Counted from the stretch's first letter, positions 1 to 6,576 are shown. The stretch: 33,343 nucleotides of DNA from an archaeon (GCA_026989875.1 JALSIP010000012.1:1-33343), one strand, 5' to 3'. Made by a program: numbers and translations. The notes: generated from the letters alone by a model not told the origin.

Positions 1-596
1 GTTCCTGCCAGGTAGCCGGTGGCAAACGCCACGAGCATGGGGAACCAGAGAGATACAGTTATCCCTGCAACCTCGTAGTGAACCACCGGGGGTATGCGTA
101 TTCTGCGTATGAACTCGGCAGCCCTGCTGTTCTGCCTCTCCTCTCTGCCGTTGCCCGAGAGCAGGTCTCTCAGGATTATCAGGGTAATTGCGGTGAGTAT
201 CACTATGAACATCACACTTATATAGAGGTCAGACGCTGCCTTGCCCATGGTCTCAAAGATGTGCTCGTTTATCTTCACCGCTGCCTGCACACCCGCAATA
301 AGCGCGACGAACATGGTTATAGCGAGCTTCTTGTCCACGTGCCCGAGCTCGCCGTGCGCCCTGGAGCCCACGATAGCCTTGCCGAACTTGTGCGTGATGT
401 TTGAGCCCACCGCAAGTATTCCCGGCACACCCAGGTTCATCATGCCAGGAGTCATGATGAAGGCGCCGCCGCTGCCTAAGAAGCCGCTCAGCGTACCGCC
501 TATAAAGCCCAGCAGCACCACCAGCAGCGCTTTCGTAAGTGGCAGGTCAATAAAGGTAACCTCTATGCCAGATGGCGGGGGTACGAATCCACCCAT
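1..596 (-). CDS. TauE/SafE-family membrane permease, C-terminus cut by window edge
   Basis: This open reading frame runs off the left edge and is therefore missing from the ORF track. Read on the minus strand it begins MGGFVPPPSGIEV and continues with a hydrophobic segment and the glycine-rich turn GGTLSGFLGSGGAFIMTPG, which is typical of the N-terminal repeat of TauE/SafE (DUF81) anion exporters. At least three membrane segments are visible in the 198 residues present. The start ATG at 596 has a strong ribosome site (GGAGGTGA). Family members export sulfite, sulfoacetate or other organosulfur anions, but the substrate here is unknown. It is the third gene of a minus operon behind two Usp-type genes, 13 bases after the preceding stop. 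Its GSNITHKFGKAIVG segment differs from the second TauE at 27935-28855, so the two are distant relatives, not a recent duplication. Confidence 0.82.
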   Translation of the reverse strand, partial: MGGFVPPPSGIEVTFIDLPLTKALLVVLLGFIGGTLSGFLGSGGAFIMTPGMMNLGVPGILAVGSNITHKFGKAIVGSRAHGELGHVDKKLAITMFVALIAGVQAAVKINEHIFETMGKAASDLYISVMFIVILTAITLIILRDLLSGNGREERQNSRAAEFIRRIRIPPVVHYEVAGITVSLWFPMLVAFATGYLAG

Positions 597-609
597 CTCT
601 TCACCTCCT

Positions 610-1194
610 TCAGTGCGCCTTTGGCTTTATGCCCAGGTACCTGAGGATGTGCGAAACGGTGTTGCCGTAAAAGAACGCCACCGCAAGCACCGTGCCCAGC
701 ACCAGAGCCACCGAGACCAGACCCCTGTGGGTGAGCACTCCCTTTATCATCCCGAAGGACGTGAATATCACCGCATACAGTGCCAGTGCCGCAGCTCCGT
801 ACATCAGTGAGCTCCTGAGCTCGCTCCGTCGGGGATCCGGAAAGACCACCTGCAGTCCGAGCAGCGACTTCCCCAGCCTCTTCGCCAGCTTTGACTCCGC
901 AAGAAACACAACCTCCGGCTTGAGCGCGTTTATATCCTCTGCCGGGTCACCGTTCACCTTCACCAGCGGCACAACCTCAGCGCCAAGACGCTCAAAAGCA
1001 TCCGCGAGCCTGCTGAGAAGTGCCTCAGCACTCTCCTTCTCCTTCTCCGAGTGCACCCGGTAGAACAGGACCACTCTGTTTCTGATACCTTTTCGGGAAT
1101 TACGGGAAAGCCAGCCTGCGCTAAAAGCTGCCAGCTCCTCAGCATTTCCGCTTTCAACTGCAGTGTTGACCACAACAACAGCATTTCTGTCCAT
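610..1194 (-). CDS. Usp-like domain fused to two C-terminal membrane segments
   Basis: The 194-residue protein opens with a Rossmann-like region (MDRNAVVVVNTAVESG, then VVLFYRVHS) that resembles a divergent universal stress protein, but it lacks the C-terminal Usp ATP-binding signature G-x2-G-x9-G(S/T). From about residue 130 it has two hydrophobic stretches (LMYGAAALALYAVIFTSFGMI and LVSVALVLGTVLAVAFFYG) that should anchor it in the membrane. It lies between a soluble UspA-type gene 14 bases upstream and a TauE/SafE permease 13 bases downstream, so the three are probably co-transcribed. I infer a membrane-tethered regulatory or sensory partner of the permease. The Usp assignment is from overall pattern only, and the membrane segments are the firmer observation. 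Confidence 0.7.
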   Translation of the reverse strand: MDRNAVVVVNTAVESGNAEELAAFSAGWLSRNSRKGIRNRVVLFYRVHSEKEKESAEALLSRLADAFERLGAEVVPLVKVNGDPAEDINALKPEVVFLAESKLAKRLGKSLLGLQVVFPDPRRSELRSSLMYGAAALALYAVIFTSFGMIKGVLTHRGLVSVALVLGTVLAVAFFYGNTVSHILRYLGIKPKAH

Positions 1195-1208
1195 TTATAT
1201 CGCCTCCT

Positions 1209-1712
1209 TCAGCTCTGGTCCAGCGCGGCTGCCGCGCTGAGCCTCTTGATCCTGGAAGACAAGGAAAGCGCTATCCTGTCTGTGAACTTCAGCAGCTTTG
1301 GCTTGAACACCACTACAGGGCACGGAGAGTTCCTGATAATCTCCTCAATCACGCTGCCTGAGAACAGCCTTGAGAGTCCCGCTCTGCCATCTGTGCTCAG
1401 CAGGATTGCAAAGCTCCTGAGCTTCTTCGCCTCCCTGACCACCTCCTCGGGGAACCTGCCGGCTCTGATGCTGTAATCAGCATCAACCCCGTGAGATTCA
1501 AACAGCTCTGCAACCTCCCTCAGCTGCGTCTCCTTTATTCTCATGTCCTCAAGCACAGGCGTTGCCGCGTCCAGGTTGTAAACATCCTCAACATAAAGCA
1601 GCGTAACCCTGCCACCCCCGTTCAGCCTCCCCATCCACTCCACCATGCTGGGGACAGCCTTCTTCAGCACCTCCACATCCGTTACCGCAACCACAACATT
1701 TTTGTGCGGCAT
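1209..1712 (-). CDS. Universal stress protein (UspA family)
   Basis: The 167-residue protein has a Usp fold pattern: an N-terminal strand (KNVVVAVTDVEVLKKAVPSM), a central strand near residue 37 (VTLLYVEDVY), and the C-terminal region LFSGSVIEEIIRNSPCPVVVFKP, which matches the Usp phosphate-binding loop and last strand. About 30 residues follow the Usp core (KLLKFTDRIALSLSSRIKRL), a basic and partly amphipathic tail that standard UspA proteins of about 140 residues lack. The ATG has the ribosome site GGAGGAATTAAT. It is the first gene of the minus operon leading into the membrane-anchored Usp and TauE/SafE genes. The AT-rich region upstream (1713-1870) carries a plausible TATA element and repeats. 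Confidence 0.85.
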   Translation of the reverse strand: MPHKNVVVAVTDVEVLKKAVPSMVEWMGRLNGGGRVTLLYVEDVYNLDAATPVLEDMRIKETQLREVAELFESHGVDADYSIRAGRFPEEVVREAKKLRSFAILLSTDGRAGLSRLFSGSVIEEIIRNSPCPVVVFKPKLLKFTDRIALSLSSRIKRLSAAAALDQS

Positions 1713-1759
1713 ATTAATTCCTCCTTAGCAAACTTATTGTATCACTCTAAAAGCGCAGA

Positions 1760-1843
1760 ATATTTATTTATTTCCCAAATAATTTGCATAAAATCTTCAA
1801 AATGTCTTCAAAAATCTGGCAAAAGATTTACTACAAATCTTTT
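1760..1843. promoter_or_regulatory. AT-rich control region with TATA-like element, direct repeats and a 9-bp inverted repeat
   Basis: Upstream of the minus-strand usp operon is an AT-rich stretch with a TATA-like run (AAATAAATAAATATT on the minus strand, about 1760-1780). Beyond it are two TCTTCAAAA direct repeats (within 1790-1816) and a perfect 9-bp inverted repeat, AAAAGATTT-ACTAC-AAATCTTTT (1821-1843). The inverted repeat could be a regulator site for the usp operon, or a weak terminator for the minus-strand membrane-protein gene that ends at 1871. The motif AAAATC..TTCAAAATG here recurs in the control region of the other usp operon near 29433-29449. Confidence 0.5.
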
Positions 1844-1870
1844 AAACTATTCCAAAATTTCTCCTGAACA

Positions 1871-2164
1871 TCATCTGGTGCTCAGGTAAACAAGTATGGA
1901 CAGTGCGATGGTCTCAAACACATCCGCCACCAAGCGGTAGTGGTCAACAACGCTTGAGACATCCACTCCGAAGACAAACACCTTGACTATGGGGGCTGCG
2001 AGCAGCGTTCTGAAGAACAGTGCCAGAGCGAAGAGCAGAAAACCCAGGGTAAAGGTTGATTTCAGCTCTATGTATCGTCTGAAGAATATCCAGACCAGCA
2101 CGCTGAGCAGTAGCAGGTTTATCACGCTGAAGAAGAGCCTGGCTGTCAGAACCGGGTCATCCAT
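1871..2164 (-). CDS. Small membrane protein, paralogue of 2978-3274
   Basis: About 97 residues with three predicted membrane helices: LFFSVINLLLLSVLVWIFF, TLGFLLFALALFFRTLLAAP and VADVFETIALSILVYLS. I chose the ATG at 2164 (MDDPVLTARL) over the TTG at 2173 because GAGG lies just before it. The protein is clearly paralogous to the gene at 2978-3274, sharing RYxEx(K/R)SxFTLGFLLFALALFFRTL and the C-terminal pattern D(H/P)YRL(V/I)ADVFE. It is divergent from a winged-helix regulator gene 67 bases away. From memory, small archaeal membrane proteins of this kind are often found beside ArsR-like winged-helix genes, so it may belong with that regulator as sensor or effector. No enzymatic motif is visible and the function is unknown. 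Confidence 0.75.
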   Translation of the reverse strand: MDDPVLTARLFFSVINLLLLSVLVWIFFRRYIELKSTFTLGFLLFALALFFRTLLAAPIVKVFVFGVDVSSVVDHYRLVADVFETIALSILVYLSTR

Positions 2165-2190
2165 GTGCCTCAAAAAAGAGTGCTGGGGAT

Positions 2191-2224
2191 TAATATATAA
2201 GTTTTATTGTACATAGTGTGCACA
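2191..2224. promoter_or_regulatory. Divergent promoter with TATA element and paired palindromes
   Basis: Between the divergent membrane-protein and winged-helix genes lies an AT-rich element (TTAATATATAAG, about 2190-2201), followed by two small palindromes: TGTACA (2208-2213) and TGTGCACA (2217-2224). The palindromes lie about where transcription of the plus-strand regulator should start, a good position for autorepression. The assignment is by pattern only. Confidence 0.4.
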
Positions 2225-2231
2225 GGTAACC

Positions 2232-2525
2232 ATGAACCGGAAACTGCTGTGGTGGATTTTCGGAGTTACAAGAGGCGGAGTGGTAAGAGCGAAGATAGTC
2301 AAGATGCTTCATGAGCGTCCGAGCAACGCCAACCAGCTCGCTCAGAAGCTGAAGATGGACTACACCACCGTACGCTACCACCTCAACATCCTGCTGAAGC
2401 ACGGCATCGTGGAAACCTCGGAGCACACCTACATAGTCATGTACTTCCTTACCGACAGGATGCTGGAGCACTGGGATGAGTTTCTGAAGATTTACGAAAA
2501 GGTTACAGGAGGTGGGAAGGATTGA
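2232..2525 (+). CDS. ArsR-like winged-helix transcriptional regulator
   Basis: A 97-residue single-domain DNA-binding protein. It opens with the distinctive MNRKLLWWIF, then GGVVRAKIVKMLHERPSNANQLAQKL and the recognition helix region DYTTVRYHLNIL, which is the classic archaeal ArsR-type winged helix. A wing (GIVETSEHTYIVMYFLTD) and a C-terminal helix follow. No cysteine metal site is seen, so it is probably not a metal sensor. Its TGA overlaps the TTG start of the downstream uspA gene by 4 bases (ATTGA), indicating translational coupling. A close paralogue, identical at roughly half of its positions, sits at 29612-29896 beside the other usp/TauE operon. Likely targets are its own promoter and the neighbouring usp genes (inference). 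Confidence 0.88.
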   Translation: MNRKLLWWIFGVTRGGVVRAKIVKMLHERPSNANQLAQKLKMDYTTVRYHLNILLKHGIVETSEHTYIVMYFLTDRMLEHWDEFLKIYEKVTGGGKD

Positions 2526-2977
2526 AGGTGCTTGTGCCCACTGACGGCTCCTGGGCGGCATACTCTGCCGAGAGGTATGCGGTTGAGCTGTGCAGGAAGT
2601 ACGGAGGCAAGGTTATTGCGCTGCACGTTTATGACCCCGAGCTCAGCCTTGAAACCTGGAAAGCCAAGCTCATGCGGGAGCTTCTCAAGCGGGTGCAGAC
2701 AGACTCAGATGCCCTTGAGATAGTTGACCGGGTTAAGAAGCTCGGGGAGGATGCTGGCATTGAGGTTGAGAGTGTTATAATCAAGGGGAAGGCAAAACCA
2801 TCGGATGAGATAATAAAGTACGTGAGGCAGCGCGGCGATATTGACCTGATAGTCATAGCCCCCACGGGCAAGAGCCACCTGTTCAAGCTTTTTCTTGGCA
2901 GCACCACCGAAGCTTTAATACGGGAGCTTGGAAAGCTTCTAAGCGTGCCCGTGGTTATAGTGCCCAAGCGGGACTGA
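2522..2977 (+). CDS. Universal stress protein (UspA family), TTG start
   Basis: A 151-residue single-domain Usp. It has an N-terminal strand and loop (KVLVPTDGSWAAYSAERYA), a middle strand (KVIALHVYDPE), DLIVIAPTGK, and the ATP-binding region GKSHLFKLFLGSTTEALI before the last strand (VPVVIVPKRD). This is close to the G-x2-G-x9-G-S/T signature of ATP-binding Usps, with the first glycine spacing altered. The TTG start is supported by the ribosome site AGGAGGTGGGAAGG and by the 4-base overlap with the winged-helix gene. Its stop abuts the stop of the convergent membrane-protein gene with no gap. It is probably co-regulated with its upstream partner. Confidence 0.87.
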   Translation: MKVLVPTDGSWAAYSAERYAVELCRKYGGKVIALHVYDPELSLETWKAKLMRELLKRVQTDSDALEIVDRVKKLGEDAGIEVESVIIKGKAKPSDEIIKYVRQRGDIDLIVIAPTGKSHLFKLFLGSTTEALIRELGKLLSVPVVIVPKRD

Positions 2978-3274
2978 CTACCTGGTGCTTATGTACAGAA
3001 AGATGGATAGCGCCACCAGCTCAAACACATCCGCAATTAAGCGGTAGGGGTCAACTATCGTGTGGGTTTCCTGGGACAGGAAGACCAGGCGCAGAATGGG
3101 AGAGGCAAACAGCGTTCTGAAGAACAGTGCCAGAGCGAAGAGCAGAAAACCCAGGGTGAACTCTGACCTCACCTCCAGGTACCTTTTTGTGAATATGTAG
3201 ATGAGGAAGGTGAGAATCCCGAGATTTGCAATGCTGAGAATCATTCTTGCCGCCCATATAACATCCACCGCCAT
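2978..3274 (-). CDS. Small membrane protein, paralogue of 1871-2164
   Basis: About 98 residues with three hydrophobic helices: MILSIANLGILTFLIYIF, FTLGFLLFALALFFRTLFASP and IADVFELVALSIFLYIS. The ATG at 3274 is preferred; the track uses an upstream GTG at 3283. It is paralogous to 1871-2164, and within the FTLGFLLFALALFFRTL segment the two genes are identical over 48 consecutive bases (3110-3157 versus 2003-2050), silent positions included, while the rest has diverged. The two copies lie in the same orientation on either side of the winged-helix/UspA pair. No catalytic motif is seen and the function is unknown. Confidence 0.75.
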   Translation of the reverse strand: MAVDVIWAARMILSIANLGILTFLIYIFTKRYLEVRSEFTLGFLLFALALFFRTLFASPILRLVFLSQETHTIVDPYRLIADVFELVALSIFLYISTR

Positions 3275-3342
3275 GCCTTCCACCCTGCATCTGCTTTTTG
3301 TCGGCGGTGTAACTTAAACTTTTCTCCAGAACTGGCAGCAAA

Positions 3343-3384
3343 TCTATTTATGCAATGAGCGACACAGTCTTCACGGGAGGTGAG
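3343..3384 (+). promoter_or_regulatory. Promoter and ribosome site of the CODH gene
   Basis: A TATA-like element (CTATTTAT, about 3344-3351) predicts transcription starting near 3370-3375. That is downstream of the upstream in-frame ATG (3355) and upstream of the ATG at 3388, which is preceded by GGGAGGTGAGG. Together these choose 3388 as the cooS start. Confidence 0.55.
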
Positions 3385-3387
3385 GAT

Positions 3388-5331
3388 ATGGGAGAGAATT
3401 TAGTTCTAAGAGAAAAGCGTGAGATAGAAGGTAGAAGCGACTCTGACAAAACCATAGACCCGGCAAATCTGGAGATGTTTGAAATCGCCAGAAAGGCGGG
3501 CATGGAAACAGCCTTTGACCGCCTGCTAAGGCAGGAGCCCAAGTGTCCCTACTGCTTCACCGGCGTGAGCTGCAGGAACTGCGCCATGGGTCCGTGCAGG
3601 ATAACTGCAAAGGCTGACAGGGGGGTTTGCGGTGCAACCGCGGACGTGATGGTGGCGAGGGGGCTGCTCAGGAACACCTTAGCTGGCACAGCATCGCATG
3701 TTGACCACGCCAGACATGTGGCGCTTGCGCTGCTGCATGCAGCAAGGGGTGAGGCACCCTACAGGATAAGGGACGAGGCGAAGCTGCGCCGCCTCGGAGA
3801 GACGCTGGGCATAGAGGGCGCCGGCAGCATGCCTGTGGAAAAGCTTGCAGAGGCTGTGGCTGTACTGGCGCTGCAGGAGATAGGTGCCACACACGCCAAC
3901 GGCGGCAGGTGGCTCAGGATGCACGCAACAGAGGAGCGTTTAGAGACCTGGAGCAGGCTGGACGTGCTTCCGGAGGGTGGCATGCTGCCTGTGCTGGAGG
4001 GGATGCACAGGACCAGCATGGGCAATGACGCAGACCCCGTCAATCTGGTGCTGGGCTGCATAAAGGCAGGCATAGCCGACGGCTTTTACGGGCTGCACAT
4101 GAGCACCGACCTGCAGGACGTGCTCTTCGGCACACCGAAGCCAAAGCTCAGCCAGGCTGGAATGGGCGTGCTCAGGGAGGACTGCGTGAACATCGCCTGC
4201 CACGGGCACGTGCCGGTGCTGAGTGAGAAGATAGTGGAGGCAGCAGAGGCTCTTGAGGAGGAGGCGAAAAAGGCTGGAGCAGCGGGCATAAACGTTGTGG
4301 GTATATGCTGCACGGGGAATGAGATTCTTGAGAGGCAGGGCATCCCTGCGGTGGGCAACGAGCTTAACTCTGAGCTGGTTATAGCCACAGGCGCCCTGGA
4401 TGCGGTGGTTGTGGACTATCAGTGCATCTTCCCGGCTCTGGTACCTGCTGCAAAGTGCTTCCACACGAAGATAATAACCACCGCCCCCACGGTGAAGATT
4501 CCCGGAGCTGAGCACGTGGAGTTTGATGAGCGCAGGGCAGATGAGGTGGCGAGGGAAATCGTGCGGAGAGCGATTGAAAACTTCAGGAGCAGGGACAGGA
4601 GCAGGGTTCACATCCCCGAATTCAGGACCCGGGTGCTTGCCGGCTTCAGCGTTGAGGCTCTGCTGGAGGTGCTCTCAAAGCTCAACAGCAGCGACCCCCT
4701 TGCCCCGCTGGTGGAGGCGATATCCTCCGGGGACGTAAAGGGGGCAGTGGCGATAGTTGGATGCAGCAACCCCCGGGTGCCTCATGACATGATGCATGTG
4801 GAGCTTGCAAAAGAGCTGGTGAAGCGTGATATACTGGTGCTCGCCACAGGCTGTGCCGCCCATGCTCACGCAAAGACGGGGCTGATGAAGCCTGAAGGTG
4901 CAGAAATGGCAGGAGAGCGTCTCAGAAGGGTGCTGAAAGTGCTGGGCGAAGCCGCCGGCATGGGAAGCCTGCCCCCCGTGCTCCACTTCGGCTCCTGCGT
5001 TGACAACTCCAGAATCAGCCAGCTCCTGAAGGCTCTCGCTGAGAGGCTGGGAGTGGCAATAAAGGACCTGCCCGTCGCGGCAAGCGCGCCCGAGTACAAC
5101 ACCGAGAAGGCTCTGAGCATAGGCACCTGGGCGGTGGCGCTAGGCATAACCACCCACGTAAATCCGCTGCCCCGAATCACGGGAAGCGAGGTGGTCACGA
5201 GCTTGCTGACCGAGAAGGCAGAGGAGCTGCTGGGTGCGAGATTTCTGCACAGCCCTGATCCCGTGGAAGCTGCTGACATGCTTGAGGAGGTTATACTGGA
5301 GAAGCGCAGAAAGCTCGGGCTGGAGGGATGA
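3388..5331 (+). CDS. cooS: Anaerobic Ni-containing carbon monoxide dehydrogenase catalytic subunit
   Basis: CooS oxidises CO to CO2 (or the reverse) at a Ni-Fe-S C-cluster. The start at 3388 gives 647 residues, normal for the family; positions below use the 658-residue track numbering. Near the N-terminus are C64-P-Y-C67 (D-cluster) and C73, C76, C81 and C92 (B-cluster). C-cluster ligands are visible in order: ACHGHVP (His), GICCTGNE, DYQCIFP, VGCSNPR, ATGCAAHAH and FGSCVDNSR. The catalytic lysine region PEYNTEKA and the histidine-rich SHVDHARH are also present. The D-cluster cysteines form CX2C instead of the common CX7-8C, as in the Desulfovibrio vulgaris enzyme with a [2Fe-2S] D-cluster. 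No cooF, cooC, ACS/CdhC or hydrogenase gene is adjacent, so its electron partner is unknown. It is single-gene and convergent with the iron permease gene. Confidence 0.95.
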   Translation: MGENLVLREKREIEGRSDSDKTIDPANLEMFEIARKAGMETAFDRLLRQEPKCPYCFTGVSCRNCAMGPCRITAKADRGVCGATADVMVARGLLRNTLAGTASHVDHARHVALALLHAARGEAPYRIRDEAKLRRLGETLGIEGAGSMPVEKLAEAVAVLALQEIGATHANGGRWLRMHATEERLETWSRLDVLPEGGMLPVLEGMHRTSMGNDADPVNLVLGCIKAGIADGFYGLHMSTDLQDVLFGTPKPKLSQAGMGVLREDCVNIACHGHVPVLSEKIVEAAEALEEEAKKAGAAGINVVGICCTGNEILERQGIPAVGNELNSELVIATGALDAVVVDYQCIFPALVPAAKCFHTKIITTAPTVKIPGAEHVEFDERRADEVAREIVRRAIENFRSRDRSRVHIPEFRTRVLAGFSVEALLEVLSKLNSSDPLAPLVEAISSGDVKGAVAIVGCSNPRVPHDMMHVELAKELVKRDILVLATGCAAHAHAKTGLMKPEGAEMAGERLRRVLKVLGEAAGMGSLPPVLHFGSCVDNSRISQLLKALAERLGVAIKDLPVAASAPEYNTEKALSIGTWAVALGITTHVNPLPRITGSEVVTSLLTEKAEELLGARFLHSPDPVEAADMLEEVILEKRRKLGLEG

Positions 5332-5341
5332 GGTGGCGGAG

Positions 5342-6190
5342 CTAAGCTGGCGCCGCCTCCCTCACAGCCCTCCTTCTTGAAGTGTATGCTAAGTGCACCG
5401 CCGGCAGAGCCACTGCTAAGTAGGCTGCATGCACCAGCACCCTGAGCCACTCTGCCTTGACAGTATAGCCGAAGAGCACCGCAAAGATGCTGCCGACGAT
5501 TCCCTTGTGGTGCAGGGGTGAAGTGCTGCTTATGCCCAGATCATAAGCGGGCTCTCCCAGCCAGCCGAGCTCGTACCCCTGCTCCTCCGCATACTCAACC
5601 AGCTCATGCGTACCATAACCCGCGAGTCCGCCTGCAATCAGCACCAGCATTATGCTTGAGTAGTAGAAGAACCTCCTCAGCGGGAACTTCATTCCGAGAG
5701 AGAAGATGCCGTAGCTCAGCAGCAGCGCGAGAGCAACTCCTGCGGCGGCACCTGCGCTGGTGGCTGCGAAATCTCTCGCTGCAAAGGGGGTCAGGAAGAG
5801 CACCGTTTCTATCACCTCTCTGACGACGAAGATGTAGGCTACCAGCGCAATTGCCAGCCTGCTTCTGCTGCTTCTCACCTTCTCCTCAACATCACGGTGA
5901 ATCTCGCTTCCCTTAGTCGCCATCCAGTAAACCATGTAGGTGAGCACTGCCACCGCAAGCAGGGAGGCAACACCCTCAAAGAGTGCCTTGCTGCCTTCTT
6001 CCAGACCGCCATATATCAGCGCCACCATTAGCGCTATTGCCGCTCCCGACGTCAGAGCAGCAGCGCTGCCATATGCAACGCTCTTAACATGCCCCTCTCT
6101 GCCGGTTCGGCGAAGGTACATCACCAGTATGGACACCAGGAGAAATGCTTCAAAGGCTTCCCGGAAGGTTATCACGAACTGCCCGAGCAT
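5342..6190 (-). CDS. FTR1-family high-affinity iron permease
   Basis: An integral membrane protein of about 282 residues with around seven hydrophobic helices. Two REXXE-type motifs, the hallmark of FTR1/EfeU iron permeases, are visible: REAFE in the first helix (residues 10-14) and REVIE in the fourth (residues 124-128). The usual glycine after RE is replaced by Ala and Val. The start is taken at the ATG at 6190 (MLGQFVITF) because GGTGA lies 5 bases upstream; the track uses a GTG three codons earlier. No EfeO, EfeB or multicopper oxidase gene is next to it, so it may work alone or with distant partners. Its promoter carries two metal-repressor-like boxes, which supports an iron role. It could supply iron for the neighbouring Fe-S-rich CODH (inference). 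Confidence 0.88.
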   Translation of the reverse strand: MLGQFVITFREAFEAFLLVSILVMYLRRTGREGHVKSVAYGSAAALTSGAAIALMVALIYGGLEEGSKALFEGVASLLAVAVLTYMVYWMATKGSEIHRDVEEKVRSSRSRLAIALVAYIFVVREVIETVLFLTPFAARDFAATSAGAAAGVALALLLSYGIFSLGMKFPLRRFFYYSSIMLVLIAGGLAGYGTHELVEYAEEQGYELGWLGEPAYDLGISSTSPLHHKGIVGSIFAVLFGYTVKAEWLRVLVHAAYLAVALPAVHLAYTSRRRAVREAAPA

Positions 6191-6204
6191 CTTCATCACC
6201 TATC

Positions 6205-6218
6205 TTAGGGTAACCTAA
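6205..6218. promoter_or_regulatory. TTAGGNNNNCCTAA operator-like box, promoter-proximal
   Basis: TTAGGGTAACCTAA is a perfect 5-4-5 inverted repeat between the predicted TATA element and the FTR1 start codon, placed where a bound repressor would block transcription initiation. It resembles the TTAGG..CCTAA boxes of DtxR/IdeR-family metal-dependent repressors. Confidence 0.6.
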
Positions 6219-6225
6219 TTAGGAG

Positions 6226-6232
6226 TATATTT
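6226..6232 (-). promoter_or_regulatory. TATA element of the FTR1 gene
   Basis: On the minus strand the sequence CTAAATATACTCC gives an archaeal TATA-like element lying between the two TTAGGNNNNCCTAA boxes. It would place the transcription start about 25 bases downstream, near 6203, giving a short leader before the ATG at 6190. Confidence 0.45.
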
Positions 6233-6244
6233 AGGTTTCCCTAA
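6231..6244. promoter_or_regulatory. TTAGGNNNNCCTAA operator-like box, promoter-distal
   Basis: TTAGGTTTCCCTAA is a second perfect 5-4-5 inverted repeat of the same type, 26 bases centre to centre from the first and overlapping the upstream (BRE) side of the TATA element. A further half-site TTAGG (6219-6223) makes CCTAATTAGG with the first box. Confidence 0.6.
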
Positions 6245-6275
6245 CAAAGCAGCGTATCCTCCCAGGTGAGACCCG

Positions 6276-6575
6276 TCACCACATCCTCACCATCTGTGCA
6301 TGCGGCACTCCCTGCACCTCAAGCACATTCTTCCTGTCAATCACCCCCGCCCTTATACCCACTCTCACCGCCTCTCTGCCCGTCAGGTTTGCGATGGTGG
6401 CTTCTCTGAGCACCTCCAGCACCTCGCTCTCGGTGAGCCTCTCACCTCCGTAGAACTCCTCACGCACATCCAGCACCACCTCTCCCTCCTCAAACACCTG
6501 TCCGAGAAGCTCCTCATCGCACACTGCCACGAGCACCTCCATCTCCACCCGGTACACCTTTGCCCAGTACCTCAC
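6276..6575 (-). CDS. DUF424 family protein
   Basis: A 99-residue archaeal protein beginning VRYWAKVYRVEMEVLVAVCDEELLGQVF, the recognisable start of DUF424, and ending with GIRAGVIDRKNVLEVQGVPHAQ. The track ORF extends further upstream, but that extension lies inside the preceding gene. The GTG at 6575 is chosen because the preceding stop ends at 6577, GAAGGGTG provides a ribosome site, and the family N-terminus fits. DUF424 is widespread in archaea and has no role I can state with confidence. It is last in a run with the RPA-like and MCM genes, one base after the RPA-like stop. Confidence 0.85.
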   Translation of the reverse strand: MRYWAKVYRVEMEVLVAVCDEELLGQVFEEGEVVLDVREEFYGGERLTESEVLEVLREATIANLTGREAVRVGIRAGVIDRKNVLEVQGVPHAQMVRMW

Positions 6576-6576
6576 G

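Noticed and set aside
78-810. Plus-strand ORFs at the left edge
   Set aside because: They are shadows of the minus-strand TauE/SafE permease and Usp-membrane gene, which have ribosome sites and family motifs.
1821-1843. Inverted repeat as a CRISPR or attachment site
   Set aside because: A single short AT-rich inverted repeat with no repeats-and-spacers pattern, no cas genes and no integrase; a regulatory or terminator role is more plausible.
3940-4611. Minus-strand ORF of 223 aa opposite cooS
   Set aside because: It lies wholly within the cooS coding sequence and lacks any recognisable domain.
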